Of a stretch of DNA of 64,000 nt, positions 36,922 through 44,656 are shown one piece after another. Source of the DNA: Pseudidiomarina aquimaris (GTDB taxonomy: Bacteria > Pseudomonadota > Gammaproteobacteria > Enterobacterales > Alteromonadaceae). Both the position numbers and the translations under genes were made by a program. The notes below the pieces were generated by a model. The model searched no databases. It was not told the origin of the DNA and saw only the letters and a list, made by a program, of their open reading frames with translations. How positions within the stretch are numbered: the stretch's first letter is position 1; each line of letters begins with the position of its first letter. Where the stretch lies: the NCBI RefSeq assembly GCF_003987395.1, contig NZ_PIPT01000001.1, forward strand, positions 496,001-560,000, written 5' to 3'.

Positions 36922-38232
36922 TTACCCCAACCAAATGAATTTTGCGACAAACAATGCTGCTAATACAGCAACACTCCAATTTAATTCTTTATAACGCCCA
37001 CCTAGCGCTTTTACGACAACGTAACTGATGAAGCCAAGCGCGATACCATCGGCGATTGAATAGGTTAGCGGCGTCATAAGCAACACCACTGCGACCGGAG
37101 CCGCTTCGGTAACGTCGTCCCAGTCGACTGAGCGTAAGGTAAAGAGCATCAGCACTGAAACGTAAATAATCGCTCCTGCGGTCGCGTATGCCGGCACCAT
37201 GCCGGCTAGCGGTGCAAAGAAGATAGCCAAAACAAACAGCACACCCACCACAACTGCGGTGAGTCCGGTCTTACCGCCTGAAGCGACCCCTGATGCTGAC
37301 TCGATATAACTAGTGGTGGTCGAAGTACCCAGCATTGAGCCGGCCACGGATGCGGTTGAATCGGCCATAAGAGCTTTTTCTAAACCTGGTAACTTACCAT
37401 TCTTGTCCGTCATTCCGGCGCGTTGCGCAACCGCCATAAGCGTGCCCGAGGTATCAAACAAATCAACAAACAAGAACGCAAAGATGACACTCAACATGGC
37501 GACATCAAATGCACCCGCGATATCGAGTTGCATAAAGGTCGGCGCTAAGCTAGGAGGTGTCGCGACAATTCCAGTATAGGTGACGTCACCGAGTAACCAA
37601 CCGATAAAGGTGATTAGCAAAATACTTATGAGCGCGGCGCCTTGTATTTGACGTGCCACCAAGCCAATGATCAGGAAGAAGCCCAGCCCGGCAAGCAACA
37701 CCGACAGCTGCGACATATCGCCCAGCGTCACCAACGTTGCCTCATGCGCAACGATTATATTGGCGTTTTGTAGACCGATAAGCGCCAAGAAAGCACCGAT
37801 GCCAGCAGCAATCGCAAGGCGTAAGGTCGCTGGAATCGAGTTGATGATCCACGAGCGGATACGCAGCGCTGACAATAAAAAGAATAAAATGCCAGAAAAG
37901 AACACGGCGCCAAGGGCCGCCTGCCAGGTGTAACCCATACCAAGCACGACGCTGTAAGTGAAAAAAGCATTGAGCCCCATGCCGGGCGCTAGAGCTACCG
38001 GATAATTGGCCCAGAGGCCCATGATCAAGCAACCAATCGCAGCGGCAAGACAGGTTGCGACAAAGACCGCACCTTGATCCATACCCGCTTGGCTTAAAAT
38101 AGAAGGGTTTACGAAAATGATGTAAGCCATGGTCAGAAAGGTGGTGACACCACCGATCACCTCGGCTTTCACTGAACTCCCTTGAGCCCTAATCTTGAAA
38201 AGCTTTTCCAATACAGATTGGAATCCACTCAC
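36922..38232 (-). CDS. NCS2-family purine permease (AdeP/GhxP-like)
   Basis: A 436-residue inner-membrane proton symporter for purine bases. Hydrophobic segments throughout give 12-14 membrane spans; TFLTMAYIIFVNPSILSQAG near residue 32 and LAPGMGLNAFFTYSVVLGMG are typical of the AzgA-like adenine/guanine/hypoxanthine group, and LFVDLFDTSGTLMAVAQ is the conserved core. The start codon is GTG, with GGGGGA eight bases upstream. First gene of a pair with gpt. Adenine versus guanine/hypoxanthine preference cannot be told. Confidence 0.9.
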   Translation of the reverse strand: MSGFQSVLEKLFKIRAQGSSVKAEVIGGVTTFLTMAYIIFVNPSILSQAGMDQGAVFVATCLAAAIGCLIMGLWANYPVALAPGMGLNAFFTYSVVLGMGYTWQAALGAVFFSGILFFLLSALRIRSWIINSIPATLRLAIAAGIGAFLALIGLQNANIIVAHEATLVTLGDMSQLSVLLAGLGFFLIIGLVARQIQGAALISILLITFIGWLLGDVTYTGIVATPPSLAPTFMQLDIAGAFDVAMLSVIFAFLFVDLFDTSGTLMAVAQRAGMTDKNGKLPGLEKALMADSTASVAGSMLGTSTTTSYIESASGVASGGKTGLTAVVVGVLFVLAIFFAPLAGMVPAYATAGAIIYVSVLMLFTLRSVDWDDVTEAAPVAVVLLMTPLTYSIADGIALGFISYVVVKALGGRYKELNWSVAVLAALFVAKFIWLG

Positions 38233-38376
38233 AGGTCATTCCCCCACTCTTTTTGCAGTATTTAAGCACGTTAAAAAATTGCGCTAGTGTACCTGAAAGT
38301 GCGCAAAATTGCTCGGTCAATATGCTCTAGAATTATGGTAGAATCGCCGCAAAATGATCGGCAGCAAGGAGTTTTC

Positions 38377-38697
38377 ATGCCAAAAGTAATCTATATCGAT
38401 GCCAATGGTGGCGAATTTGAAGCAGAAGTTCCGGTAGGCCAAAACCTCATGGAAGGTGCGGTGGACAATATGATTGATGGCATCCTTGGCGAGTGTGGTG
38501 GCGTCATGTCATGTGCGACGTGCCATGTTTACGTTCCGAAAGAGTGGGAAGACAAACTTCCGCCCGCTTCTGAGCGCGAAGAAGATATGCTCGACATGGC
38601 GGTCGACCCGCAAGATAACAGTCGCTTAAGCTGTCAAATTGAGATGACCGAAGAACTTGACGGCATCGTTGTGCATATGCCGCGCTCGCAGTTCTAA
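38377..38697 (+). CDS. 2Fe-2S ferredoxin, adrenodoxin type
   Basis: A 106-residue electron carrier. The cluster cysteines C40, C46, C49 and C86 (C-x5-C-x2-C-x36-C) match the adrenodoxin/putidaredoxin type, in GECGGVMSCATCHVYV and SRLSCQIEMTEELDG. It is not the Isc-operon ferredoxin by context: neighbours are a purine permease (divergent) and an ATP-NAD kinase-like gene (convergent). ATG at 38377 with AAGGAG upstream, and a TAGAAT -10 candidate at 38339-38344. Partner reductase and oxygenase are not visible. Confidence 0.9.
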   Translation: MPKVIYIDANGGEFEAEVPVGQNLMEGAVDNMIDGILGECGGVMSCATCHVYVPKEWEDKLPPASEREEDMLDMAVDPQDNSRLSCQIEMTEELDGIVVHMPRSQF

Positions 38698-38699
38698 GT

Positions 38700-39839
38700 T
38701 TAGGGTGCGTCTACCTGCATAAAAACTTCGTCGTGATAACCGGTGGTGACACGAATCAGGCCACATAGCTGGTCATCGACTTCGGCATCACCGGTATCGA
38801 CTAACAAAGGTTTTCCGTCGAGCTGTTGTAGTTTGGCTTTGGTTGCCACGACCCAAATCGCCTCTTTTCCTTCTGTCTCGAGCAAGTGTGCCAGCAAGGC
38901 CGCACTGAGTTGTTGATTGCCGCGCCCGAAAATATGGCCCTGACCACCAATCACGGTGACGATTAAACGCGCTGGCTGACCTGCGCTGATCACCATCTGC
39001 TCCAATTGCCGCGCGGTTACATCACGGGCCAGGAGCTCACCATTTTTAACCACGTCAACGCCAAGTAAGGTGTTTTCCAGCCCGAGCTCTTCCATTACCG
39101 CGGCGACGGTCGAGCCCGAACCCATAATATAAAGCTGATCATCTTCCATACGCTCGACAATATCCGCAGCGATATCAGCAAGTACCAGCTCGTTACTCTC
39201 TTTACCGCCCATTTTTACTGCTTGCACATAACGTAGCTCGGCGGGTACGAGCATTTCACCATAGCGCTTAGCGCGCACGGTGCCGGCACGAAAAGCCGTT
39301 TCGTCAATGTCCATGACATCGGCATGAGTTACCGTAGTTAACTGACCTTGCAGCATTTGCACGACCACTTTTCCGGCCGCACGCGGGCTCACCGCGTACA
39401 CGCCGGAGTGGATTTTCACCCCTGCGGGAATACCCAATACCGGCTGTTCTTCAGGCACCACAGCGAAAACATCGCGTGCGGTACCATCACCGCCAGCAAA
39501 TAATAGTAAATCCACTCCAGCAGCGATCAGTGCCGCTACCGTGGCTTTGGTATCTTCTGCTGTGCTGGGCGTATTGCCCGTGTAGACCACTTCACAAGGC
39601 AGTCCCGCTTGGGCACAGCTTTCTTCACCTAAGCCATCTGCGCCGGTGAGGATCTTGCAAGCAAGCTGATGCTTACTGAGTTCAGTCAATGCTTGTGCGG
39701 CGCGTTTGGGCGCTTTCGGTTCAGCGCCAAGTTCGCGCGCCTTTTGGGCCGTCTCAGCACCATCGCTGCCTTTAAGCGCTACACTTCCACCTAAACCTGC
39801 TGCTGGATTCACCACTAAGCCTAAACGAAACTCTGTCAT
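38700..39839 (-). CDS. ATP-NAD kinase-like protein
   Basis: A 379-residue protein of the ATP-NAD kinase/diacylglycerol kinase fold. LGLVVNPAAGLGG at the start and LLLFAGGDGTARDVF near residue 115 are the kinase hallmarks (GGDGT binds ATP); GIPAGVKIHSGVYAVSP follows. This is the conserved paralogue group beside NadK, some of whose members are annotated AcoX-like, with no established substrate. ATG at 39839 overlaps the epmC stop by four bases, so they are translated together. Confidence 0.82.
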   Translation of the reverse strand: MTEFRLGLVVNPAAGLGGSVALKGSDGAETAQKARELGAEPKAPKRAAQALTELSKHQLACKILTGADGLGEESCAQAGLPCEVVYTGNTPSTAEDTKATVAALIAAGVDLLLFAGGDGTARDVFAVVPEEQPVLGIPAGVKIHSGVYAVSPRAAGKVVVQMLQGQLTTVTHADVMDIDETAFRAGTVRAKRYGEMLVPAELRYVQAVKMGGKESNELVLADIAADIVERMEDDQLYIMGSGSTVAAVMEELGLENTLLGVDVVKNGELLARDVTARQLEQMVISAGQPARLIVTVIGGQGHIFGRGNQQLSAALLAHLLETEGKEAIWVVATKAKLQQLDGKPLLVDTGDAEVDDQLCGLIRVTTGYHDEVFMQVDAP

Positions 39840-40399
39840 GCAACCCCCTGCAATTGGCGTGTTTGTAGACGCTCTGCGCGCACGAGATCGAGCTGTGGCC
39901 ACGGTTGTTGATAATGCGCTGCAAGCGCCCGCGCGAAACGTTCAGCGCGGGGCGGAACACCCTTCGCCAAGTACGTACACAGCTGCTGGTGCACAGCATC
40001 AGTAAAGGCAGCACGGTCGACGTCAATACCACCGAGGTTATCGATACTTACTTGAAAGGGTATGCCTGCACAACGCGCGAATAGCCACTCTAGCGCTTGA
40101 GGCTTACGCTCGACCTGCTCAAATTGGGCCTGTTGTGCGGCATTTCGACCATCGGGTTCATACCAATAGCCATAATCTTCTAACTGCCGACGTTGTTCAC
40201 CGGCAATGCACCAGTGTGCAATTTCATGCAGCGCCGAGGCGAAGAAACCGTGAGCGAAGATAATTTGATGCGTACCCGTCGCGTCAGAGGCGGGTCGGTA
40301 AAGCGGTTCATCGTCGCCAGCAACCAACTCAGTGCGAAACTCGTGATAAAAACATTGGTGAAAGAGCTCAATGAGCGTCGAATAATGGTGACTGCACAT
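39836..40399 (-). CDS. epmC: elongation factor P hydroxylase EpmC
   Basis: Hydroxylates the beta-lysyl-lysine residue of EF-P as the last step of its modification. The 187-residue protein has the family pattern FAHGFFASALHEIAHWCIAG (metal-binding HExxH-like HEIAH) and DYGYWYEPDGRNAAQQAQFE. ATG at 40399 (MCSHHYSTLI) is chosen; it lies 14 bases after the aroC stop. epmC is also close to aroC and prmB in E. coli. Confidence 0.92.
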   Translation of the reverse strand: MCSHHYSTLIELFHQCFYHEFRTELVAGDDEPLYRPASDATGTHQIIFAHGFFASALHEIAHWCIAGEQRRQLEDYGYWYEPDGRNAAQQAQFEQVERKPQALEWLFARCAGIPFQVSIDNLGGIDVDRAAFTDAVHQQLCTYLAKGVPPRAERFARALAAHYQQPWPQLDLVRAERLQTRQLQGVA

Positions 40400-40413
40400 A
40401 CTCTTATAACTTG

Positions 40414-41487
40414 TTATGAACCATTCTGTGCGCGCTGTCGCAGCCAGTGATCGACTATCACTAAGGCTGCCATCGCTTCCACAATCGGTACGCCACGAAT
40501 GCCCACACATGGGTCATGGCGGCCCCGCGTGACCACGGTTTGCGGTTGATTAAAACGGTCGACGGTCTGACCCGGCTTGGTGATGCTCGAGGTTGGCTTA
40601 AATGCCACTTCAGCAATCACCGTCTGACCACTGCTAATACCGCCTAACACACCACCTGCGTTATTACTTAGAAAGCCTTCCGGGCTTATTTCGTCGCGAT
40701 GTTCACTACCTAATTGCCCTGCGGCGGCAAAGCCATCGCCAATGCTTACCGCCTTCACCGCATTGATGCTCATTAGCGCTTTCGCGAGATCGGCGTCAAA
40801 ACGGTCAAATACTGGCTCACCTAGCCCGGCTGGCACACCGGTGACTTCGAGGCGCACGCGCGCACCCACCGAGTCCCCTTGCTTTAAAAGCGCTTTTAGG
40901 TACTCACCTGTGGTCTCCGCCACACTTGCACTCGGCATAAACAGTGGATTCTGGTGAACTTGCTCCCAAGCGAAATCAGCGCTGTCTCGCGCAATGCTGT
41001 GCGGACCGATTTGCGTCACACCCGCATAAAACTCGATGCCCAATTCTTGCTTTAACAGCTTACGTGCAACCGCACCCGCAGCAACTCGCATTGCCGTCTC
41101 GCGTGCCGATGAACGACCACCGCCACGATAGTCACGAAAGCCGTATTTTTTATCGTAGGTGTAATCTGCGTGTCCCGGACGGTAGAGATCTTTGATAGCA
41201 GAATAATCTTTGCTGCGCTGATCGGTATTCTCAATCAGTAAGCCAATGGGCGTGCCTGTGGTACGCCCTTCAAATACCCCAGACAATATTCTCACTTCAT
41301 CTGCTTCACGGCGTGCTGTGGTATAGCGGCTTTGCCCCGGTTTGCGGCGATCCAGCTCGTGTTGTAAGTCAGCTTCAGTGAGTTCTAAGCCCGGCGGGCA
41401 ACCATCAATGATAGCGCCAATGGCAGCACCATGGCTCTCACCAAAAGTTGTGACACGAAAAAGTTCGCCAAAACTGTTACCGGGCAT
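40414..41487 (-). CDS. aroC: chorismate synthase AroC
   Basis: Converts 5-enolpyruvylshikimate 3-phosphate to chorismate, the seventh step of the shikimate pathway, with reduced FMN. The 357-residue protein starts [20 protein letters not shown] (signature 1), has [20 protein letters not shown] and [20 protein letters not shown] (signature 2), and [20 protein letters not shown] near the end. It supplies chorismate for the trp operon encoded 3 kb away. Between prmB and epmC on the minus strand. Confidence 0.97.
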   Translation of the reverse strand: MPGNSFGELFRVTTFGESHGAAIGAIIDGCPPGLELTEADLQHELDRRKPGQSRYTTARREADEVRILSGVFEGRTTGTPIGLLIENTDQRSKDYSAIKDLYRPGHADYTYDKKYGFRDYRGGGRSSARETAMRVAAGAVARKLLKQELGIEFYAGVTQIGPHSIARDSADFAWEQVHQNPLFMPSASVAETTGEYLKALLKQGDSVGARVRLEVTGVPAGLGEPVFDRFDADLAKALMSINAVKAVSIGDGFAAAGQLGSEHRDEISPEGFLSNNAGGVLGGISSGQTVIAEVAFKPTSSITKPGQTVDRFNQPQTVVTRGRHDPCVGIRGVPIVEAMAALVIVDHWLRQRAQNGS

Positions 41488-41509
41488 AGTAAGTCCTAAA
41501 ATCTAAAGG

Positions 41510-42424
41510 TTAAAAGCTAGCTTGATGTTCCAGTAATTCCTGTCGGGTCAGCAGGAAAACACCGTCCCCGCCGCGCTCAAACGACAGCCAAGTAAATGGT
41601 ACCTCGGGATACAGCTCCATCATGTGCACCATGGAATTACCGACTTCGCAAATTAAGATACCATGTTCGGTGAGATGTTGTGGTGCTTCACGCAAAATCG
41701 TTCGCACTAAATCAAGGCCATCTTCGCCAGCCGCGAGTCCTAATTCAGGCTCATGGTGGAACTCGGCAGGTAAATCAGCCATATCTTCTGCATCCACGTA
41801 CGGCGGATTGGTAACAATCAAATCATAGCGCTGCTCGGGCACGGCACTGTAGAGATCTGACACCATCGGAAACACGCGATGTTCAAGCTGATGCGCGGCA
41901 ATATTTTCTTCCGCCACCGCAAGGGCGTCCGGCGAAATATCAAGCGCATCTACTTCTGCATCAGGAAACGCATACGCACAAGCAATCGCAATACACGCAC
42001 TGCCCGTGCAGAGGTCCAGAATATGCTGCGGCGGTTCAGTCAGCCAAGGCTGAAATTCGCTTTCTATAAGCTCGGCAATCGGTGAGCGCGGGATCAGAAC
42101 ACGCTCGTCGACTTTAAAGGGTAAGCCTGCAAACCAAGCTTCCCCGGTCAAATAAGCGGCCGGTTTACGCGCTTCGATACGCTCCTGCAAGAGTCGCAAA
42201 AATAGTTCGCGCTCCGCATCGGTCATAACAGCCTTACGGAAACGATCTAATTGCATCAAATCAAGATGCAGCACATGCGCCAATAAAACTTGCGTCTCAG
42301 AATCGGCGTTATCGGTACCATGGCCAAAGAACACCTCCGCACCATGCATGCAGCTGATGCCCCAGCGCCAATGATCTTCAATGGTTGTTAGCTGTTGAGC
42401 CACGCTTTCAGAATTGTGCGTCAA
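41510..42424 (-). CDS. prmB: ribosomal protein L3 glutamine methyltransferase PrmB
   Basis: SAM-dependent N5-methylation of a glutamine in ribosomal protein L3. The 304-residue protein has the N-terminal helical domain (DHWRWGISCMHGAEVFFGHG) and the methyltransferase core with ILDLCTGSACIAIACAYAFP and the catalytic NPPY motif in DLIVTNPPYVDAEDM. The start codon is TTG at 42424, supported by GGAG seven bases upstream; no ATG is available nearby. Upstream of aroC as in E. coli. Confidence 0.94.
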   Translation of the reverse strand: MTHNSESVAQQLTTIEDHWRWGISCMHGAEVFFGHGTDNADSETQVLLAHVLHLDLMQLDRFRKAVMTDAERELFLRLLQERIEARKPAAYLTGEAWFAGLPFKVDERVLIPRSPIAELIESEFQPWLTEPPQHILDLCTGSACIAIACAYAFPDAEVDALDISPDALAVAEENIAAHQLEHRVFPMVSDLYSAVPEQRYDLIVTNPPYVDAEDMADLPAEFHHEPELGLAAGEDGLDLVRTILREAPQHLTEHGILICEVGNSMVHMMELYPEVPFTWLSFERGGDGVFLLTRQELLEHQASF

Positions 42425-42454
42425 CGTTGTTCTCCGCTCGTCAAAATAAATTAA

Positions 42455-42976
42455 TTACGCCAGTTCAGCCACGGCCATGCGCTCAAAACGCCCTTTGAGG
42501 CCGTCCACATCGAGCGTGATTTCAGCGATACCCGCCGTAGGGAATAAAATCGGCTCCATGCGCGCATCCAACTCTGCCACCAAATAACTCACGAATGGCA
42601 TATGCGATACGATTGCCACATGTTGCACACCGCGACCGCGCTGTTGCAGTTGCGCAAACAACCAGTCGGCAAAATGTTGGGCATCGCCCTCGGGGGTAAT
42701 GTCATCGCAATCAGATTGCTCGGACACCTTGACCTGCTGCGCAAGAATGGCGGCAGTTTGCCGCGCGCGAACGTAGGGGCTGACCAAAAGCCAATCGAGC
42801 TGCTCGGCCCCTTGCTCGGCAAGATAGTGCCGCAACCATTGCGCGTTCATGATAACTTCTTGCTCGCCATAGGCGCTTAACGGACGAATCGCATCGCCTT
42901 GTAAGGCCTGCGCTGGCATTGCTTCACCATGACGCATAATGTAAAACTTCACTTTTTTCGTGCTGTGATGCTTCAC
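42455..42976 (-). CDS. sixA: phosphohistidine phosphatase SixA
   Basis: A 173-residue histidine phosphatase of the phosphoglycerate-mutase type. The catalytic RHGEA is at residues 15-19 (YIMRHGEAMPAQ), with a second histidine in VSHMPFVSYLVAEL. In E. coli SixA dephosphorylates the nitrogen-PTS protein NPr. The GTG start at 42976 overlaps the rnfH stop by four bases, so sixA is in the ratA-rnfH unit, an unusual location. Confidence 0.88.
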   Translation of the reverse strand: MKHHSTKKVKFYIMRHGEAMPAQALQGDAIRPLSAYGEQEVIMNAQWLRHYLAEQGAEQLDWLLVSPYVRARQTAAILAQQVKVSEQSDCDDITPEGDAQHFADWLFAQLQQRGRGVQHVAIVSHMPFVSYLVAELDARMEPILFPTAGIAEITLDVDGLKGRFERMAVAELA

Positions 42977-43332
42977 TCGTCTTCACCATCGGCATTCGTG
43001 GCGCGACGACGTCGCCCTCCGGTTACCGGATCGGCGCGACCATCATCTTTCGCTTGTTCGGCGCGCTTGCGCCGAATCGCCTTCGGATCGGCTATCAAAG
43101 GCCGATAAATCTCGATACGATCGCCGTCGCGCGGTTCATGATCTAGTTTCACCGCTTTACTCCAAATACCGACTTTTTGCTCGTTTAGATCGATTTCGGG
43201 AAAGTACCGAGCAATTTGTGATTGCGCGATGCAATCGGCAACCGAGGTACCCTTGCGCACCCGCAAAGGTACAATCTGCTGACGCTCAGGGGTTGCATAG
43301 GCAACTTCGATTTGGATTTGCTCTTGGCTCAT
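42973..43332 (-). CDS. rnfH: RnfH family protein (RatB)
   Basis: A 119-residue protein with a ubiquitin-like fold of the RnfH/RatB family: QIEVAYATPERQQIVPLRVR, VADCIAQSQIARYFPEIDL, VGIWSKAVKLDHEPRDGDRI and EIYRPLIADPKAIRRKRAEQ. The C-terminal 25 residues are basic and low-complexity. Function uncertain. It directly follows ratA with no gap and precedes sixA, matching the conserved ratA-rnfH pair next to smpB. Confidence 0.9.
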   Translation of the reverse strand: MSQEQIQIEVAYATPERQQIVPLRVRKGTSVADCIAQSQIARYFPEIDLNEQKVGIWSKAVKLDHEPRDGDRIEIYRPLIADPKAIRRKRAEQAKDDGRADPVTGGRRRRATNADGEDE

Positions 43333-43770
43333 TTAGGAAGTTCCGTACACCTGTTCCGCACGCTTCACGAAAGCATCTACCATGCGACTTTGCAATTCAT
43401 TGAAGATATTACCAAAAGCCAAGCCGAGCAAGCGATTCGCAAACTCAAACTCGAGCTCAAGGATAATCTTACAAGCGTTCTCATCTAAACGCTGGAAGCG
43501 CCAGCCACCGCGCAAGTAGCGAAACGGACCATCCACGAGTTCCATACCTATGCGGCTCGACGGTTCCAAGGTATTGCGGGTCGTGAACGATTTACCGACG
43601 CCCGCTTTACTGATATCGAGGCGCGCCACTTTGGTCTGCTCTGTTTGCTCAAGCACCTGTGCTGAGCGGCAACCAGGGACAAATTGCGGATAACTTTCGA
43701 TGTCATTGACCAACGCATACATCTGCGCATCGCTGTACGGCACTAGTGCGCTTCGTTCAATGCTGGGCAT
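43333..43770 (-). CDS. ratA: RatA family START-domain protein
   Basis: A 145-residue START/Coq10-like protein: PSIERSALVPYSDAQMYALV, DIESYPQFVPGCRSAQVLEQ and KIILELEFEFANRLLGLAFG. E. coli RatA was reported to block 70S ribosome association, while homologues bind ubiquinone-like lipids, so its role is disputed. Divergent from smpB and followed by rnfH, the arrangement found in E. coli. Confidence 0.92.
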   Translation of the reverse strand: MPSIERSALVPYSDAQMYALVNDIESYPQFVPGCRSAQVLEQTEQTKVARLDISKAGVGKSFTTRNTLEPSSRIGMELVDGPFRYLRGGWRFQRLDENACKIILELEFEFANRLLGLAFGNIFNELQSRMVDAFVKRAEQVYGTS

Positions 43771-43893
43771 ACCGATTCCTTGCCTTGCGTTAAAATGCCC
43801 GCATGATACCGTAAATTCAGGGCGTGATCACCCATTCTCAATTGACCGCGAAGTTTCTCTGCAGAAACGAATTTTCTTTTAATATTGGATGCG

Positions 43894-43899
43894 TATAAT
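43894..43899 (+). promoter_or_regulatory. -10 box immediately upstream of smpB
   Basis: A perfect TATAAT lies 7 bases before the smpB ATG, preceded by an extended-type TGCG. A start of transcription 7 bases downstream would fall on or next to the ATG, giving a nearly leaderless mRNA. No convincing -35 hexamer lies 16-18 bases upstream. Confidence 0.45.
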
Positions 43900-43906
43900 A
43901 GCCGCC

Positions 43907-44386
43907 ATGAGCAAAGCAAAATCCCCCGCAAATTCAGGTACTATCGCGCTTAATAAAAAAGCGCGCCATGAGTATTTCCTGGAAGACAAATTCGAAGCTG
44001 GTATTGCCCTGCAAGGTTGGGAAGTGAAAAGCATCCGCGCCGGAAAGGTCAATATTGCGGACACCTATGTCATCGTCAAAGACGGCGAGGCTTACCTATT
44101 AGGCGCGCAAATTCAGCCGCTATTGTCAGCGTCCTCGCACGTCGTATGCGATCCAGAGCGCACGCGCAAATTGCTGCTGAAAAAGCGCGAGTTAGACAAG
44201 TTGATCGGAGCAAGTGAACGCGAAGGTTACGCGATCGTCGCGACTGCGATGTATTGGAAACGCCACTTGGTCAAGCTTGAAATCTATCTAGCGAAAGGTA
44301 AAAAGTCTCACGACAAACGTGACACAATTAAAGAGCGTGATTGGCAACGACAGAAGTCGCGTATTTTGAAACATAGTATTCGCTAA
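43907..44386 (+). CDS. smpB: tmRNA-binding protein SmpB
   Basis: Partner of tmRNA in trans-translation, rescuing stalled ribosomes. The 159-residue protein starts [20 protein letters not shown] and has the OB-fold core [31 protein letters not shown] and [20 protein letters not shown], ending with the basic C-terminal tail that inserts into the mRNA channel ([20 protein letters not shown]). ATG at 43907 chosen; an ATG at 43889 overlaps the -10 box. The tmRNA gene ssrA is not in the window. Confidence 0.96.
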   Translation: MSKAKSPANSGTIALNKKARHEYFLEDKFEAGIALQGWEVKSIRAGKVNIADTYVIVKDGEAYLLGAQIQPLLSASSHVVCDPERTRKLLLKKRELDKLIGASEREGYAIVATAMYWKRHLVKLEIYLAKGKKSHDKRDTIKERDWQRQKSRILKHSIR

Positions 44387-44404
44387 TTTTTTTGAATTCC
44401 CGGG

Positions 44405-44433
44405 TTGACACTGAAACAGTCGCACCGTAAATT
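44405..44433 (+). promoter_or_regulatory. trp operon promoter
   Basis: TTGACA (44405-44410), 17 bases, then TAAATT (44428-44433; four of six consensus bases). It lies 40 bases upstream of the leader-peptide ATG, as expected for an attenuated trp operon. I looked for a TrpR operator and did not find a convincing one. Confidence 0.75.
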
Positions 44434-44473
44434 AATCCTCAAATAGAGTTAGACAAGTTAATTGAGAATCGTG

Positions 44474-44539
44474 ATGAACACACTAAACCTCGCGCAAGCG
44501 ATGAAATCAGCACAGTGGTGGTGGCATTTCCCGAACTAG
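44474..44539 (+). CDS. trpL: trp operon leader peptide
   Basis: A 21-residue open frame that begins MNTLNLAQAMKS and then reads AQWWWHFPN before a TAG stop, with three consecutive Trp codons (TGG TGG TGG at 44516-44524). It lies between the promoter and a terminator ahead of trpE, so it is the attenuator leader: ribosome stalling at the Trp codons when charged tRNA-Trp is scarce favours read-through. Confidence 0.93.
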   Translation: MNTLNLAQAMKSAQWWWHFPN

Positions 44540-44580
44540 CGGGCGATGCATCTGTGCGTGTTTACACGTCGATTCATGAG

Positions 44581-44609
44581 AAACCCGCTGCATCAGCGGG
44601 TTTTTTATT
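44581..44609 (+). terminator. trp attenuator terminator
   Basis: AAACCCGCTG (44581-44590) and CAGCGGGTTT (44594-44603) form a 10-base stem with a 3-base loop, followed by a T-run. Upstream, AGCGGG at 44538-44543, overlapping the leader stop codon, is complementary to CCCGCT (44584-44589) and can act as the competing antiterminator, and CCCG (44530-44533) can pair with CGGG (44540-44543) as the pause hairpin. Confidence 0.9.
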
Positions 44610-44656
44610 GCCCGCACACTAGCTAGCAGAATAACGAGTTAAAAAAGGGCAACAAC

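Noticed and set aside
38233-38376. Possible purine riboswitch upstream of the purine permease
   Set aside because: The gap has a short TTGCGC/GCGCAA inverted repeat but no purine-riboswitch core or terminator could be recognised.
44405-44470. TrpR operator at the trp promoter
   Set aside because: Only loose similarity to the CTAG-centred operator; GAACTAG at 44533-44539 belongs to the end of the leader peptide.
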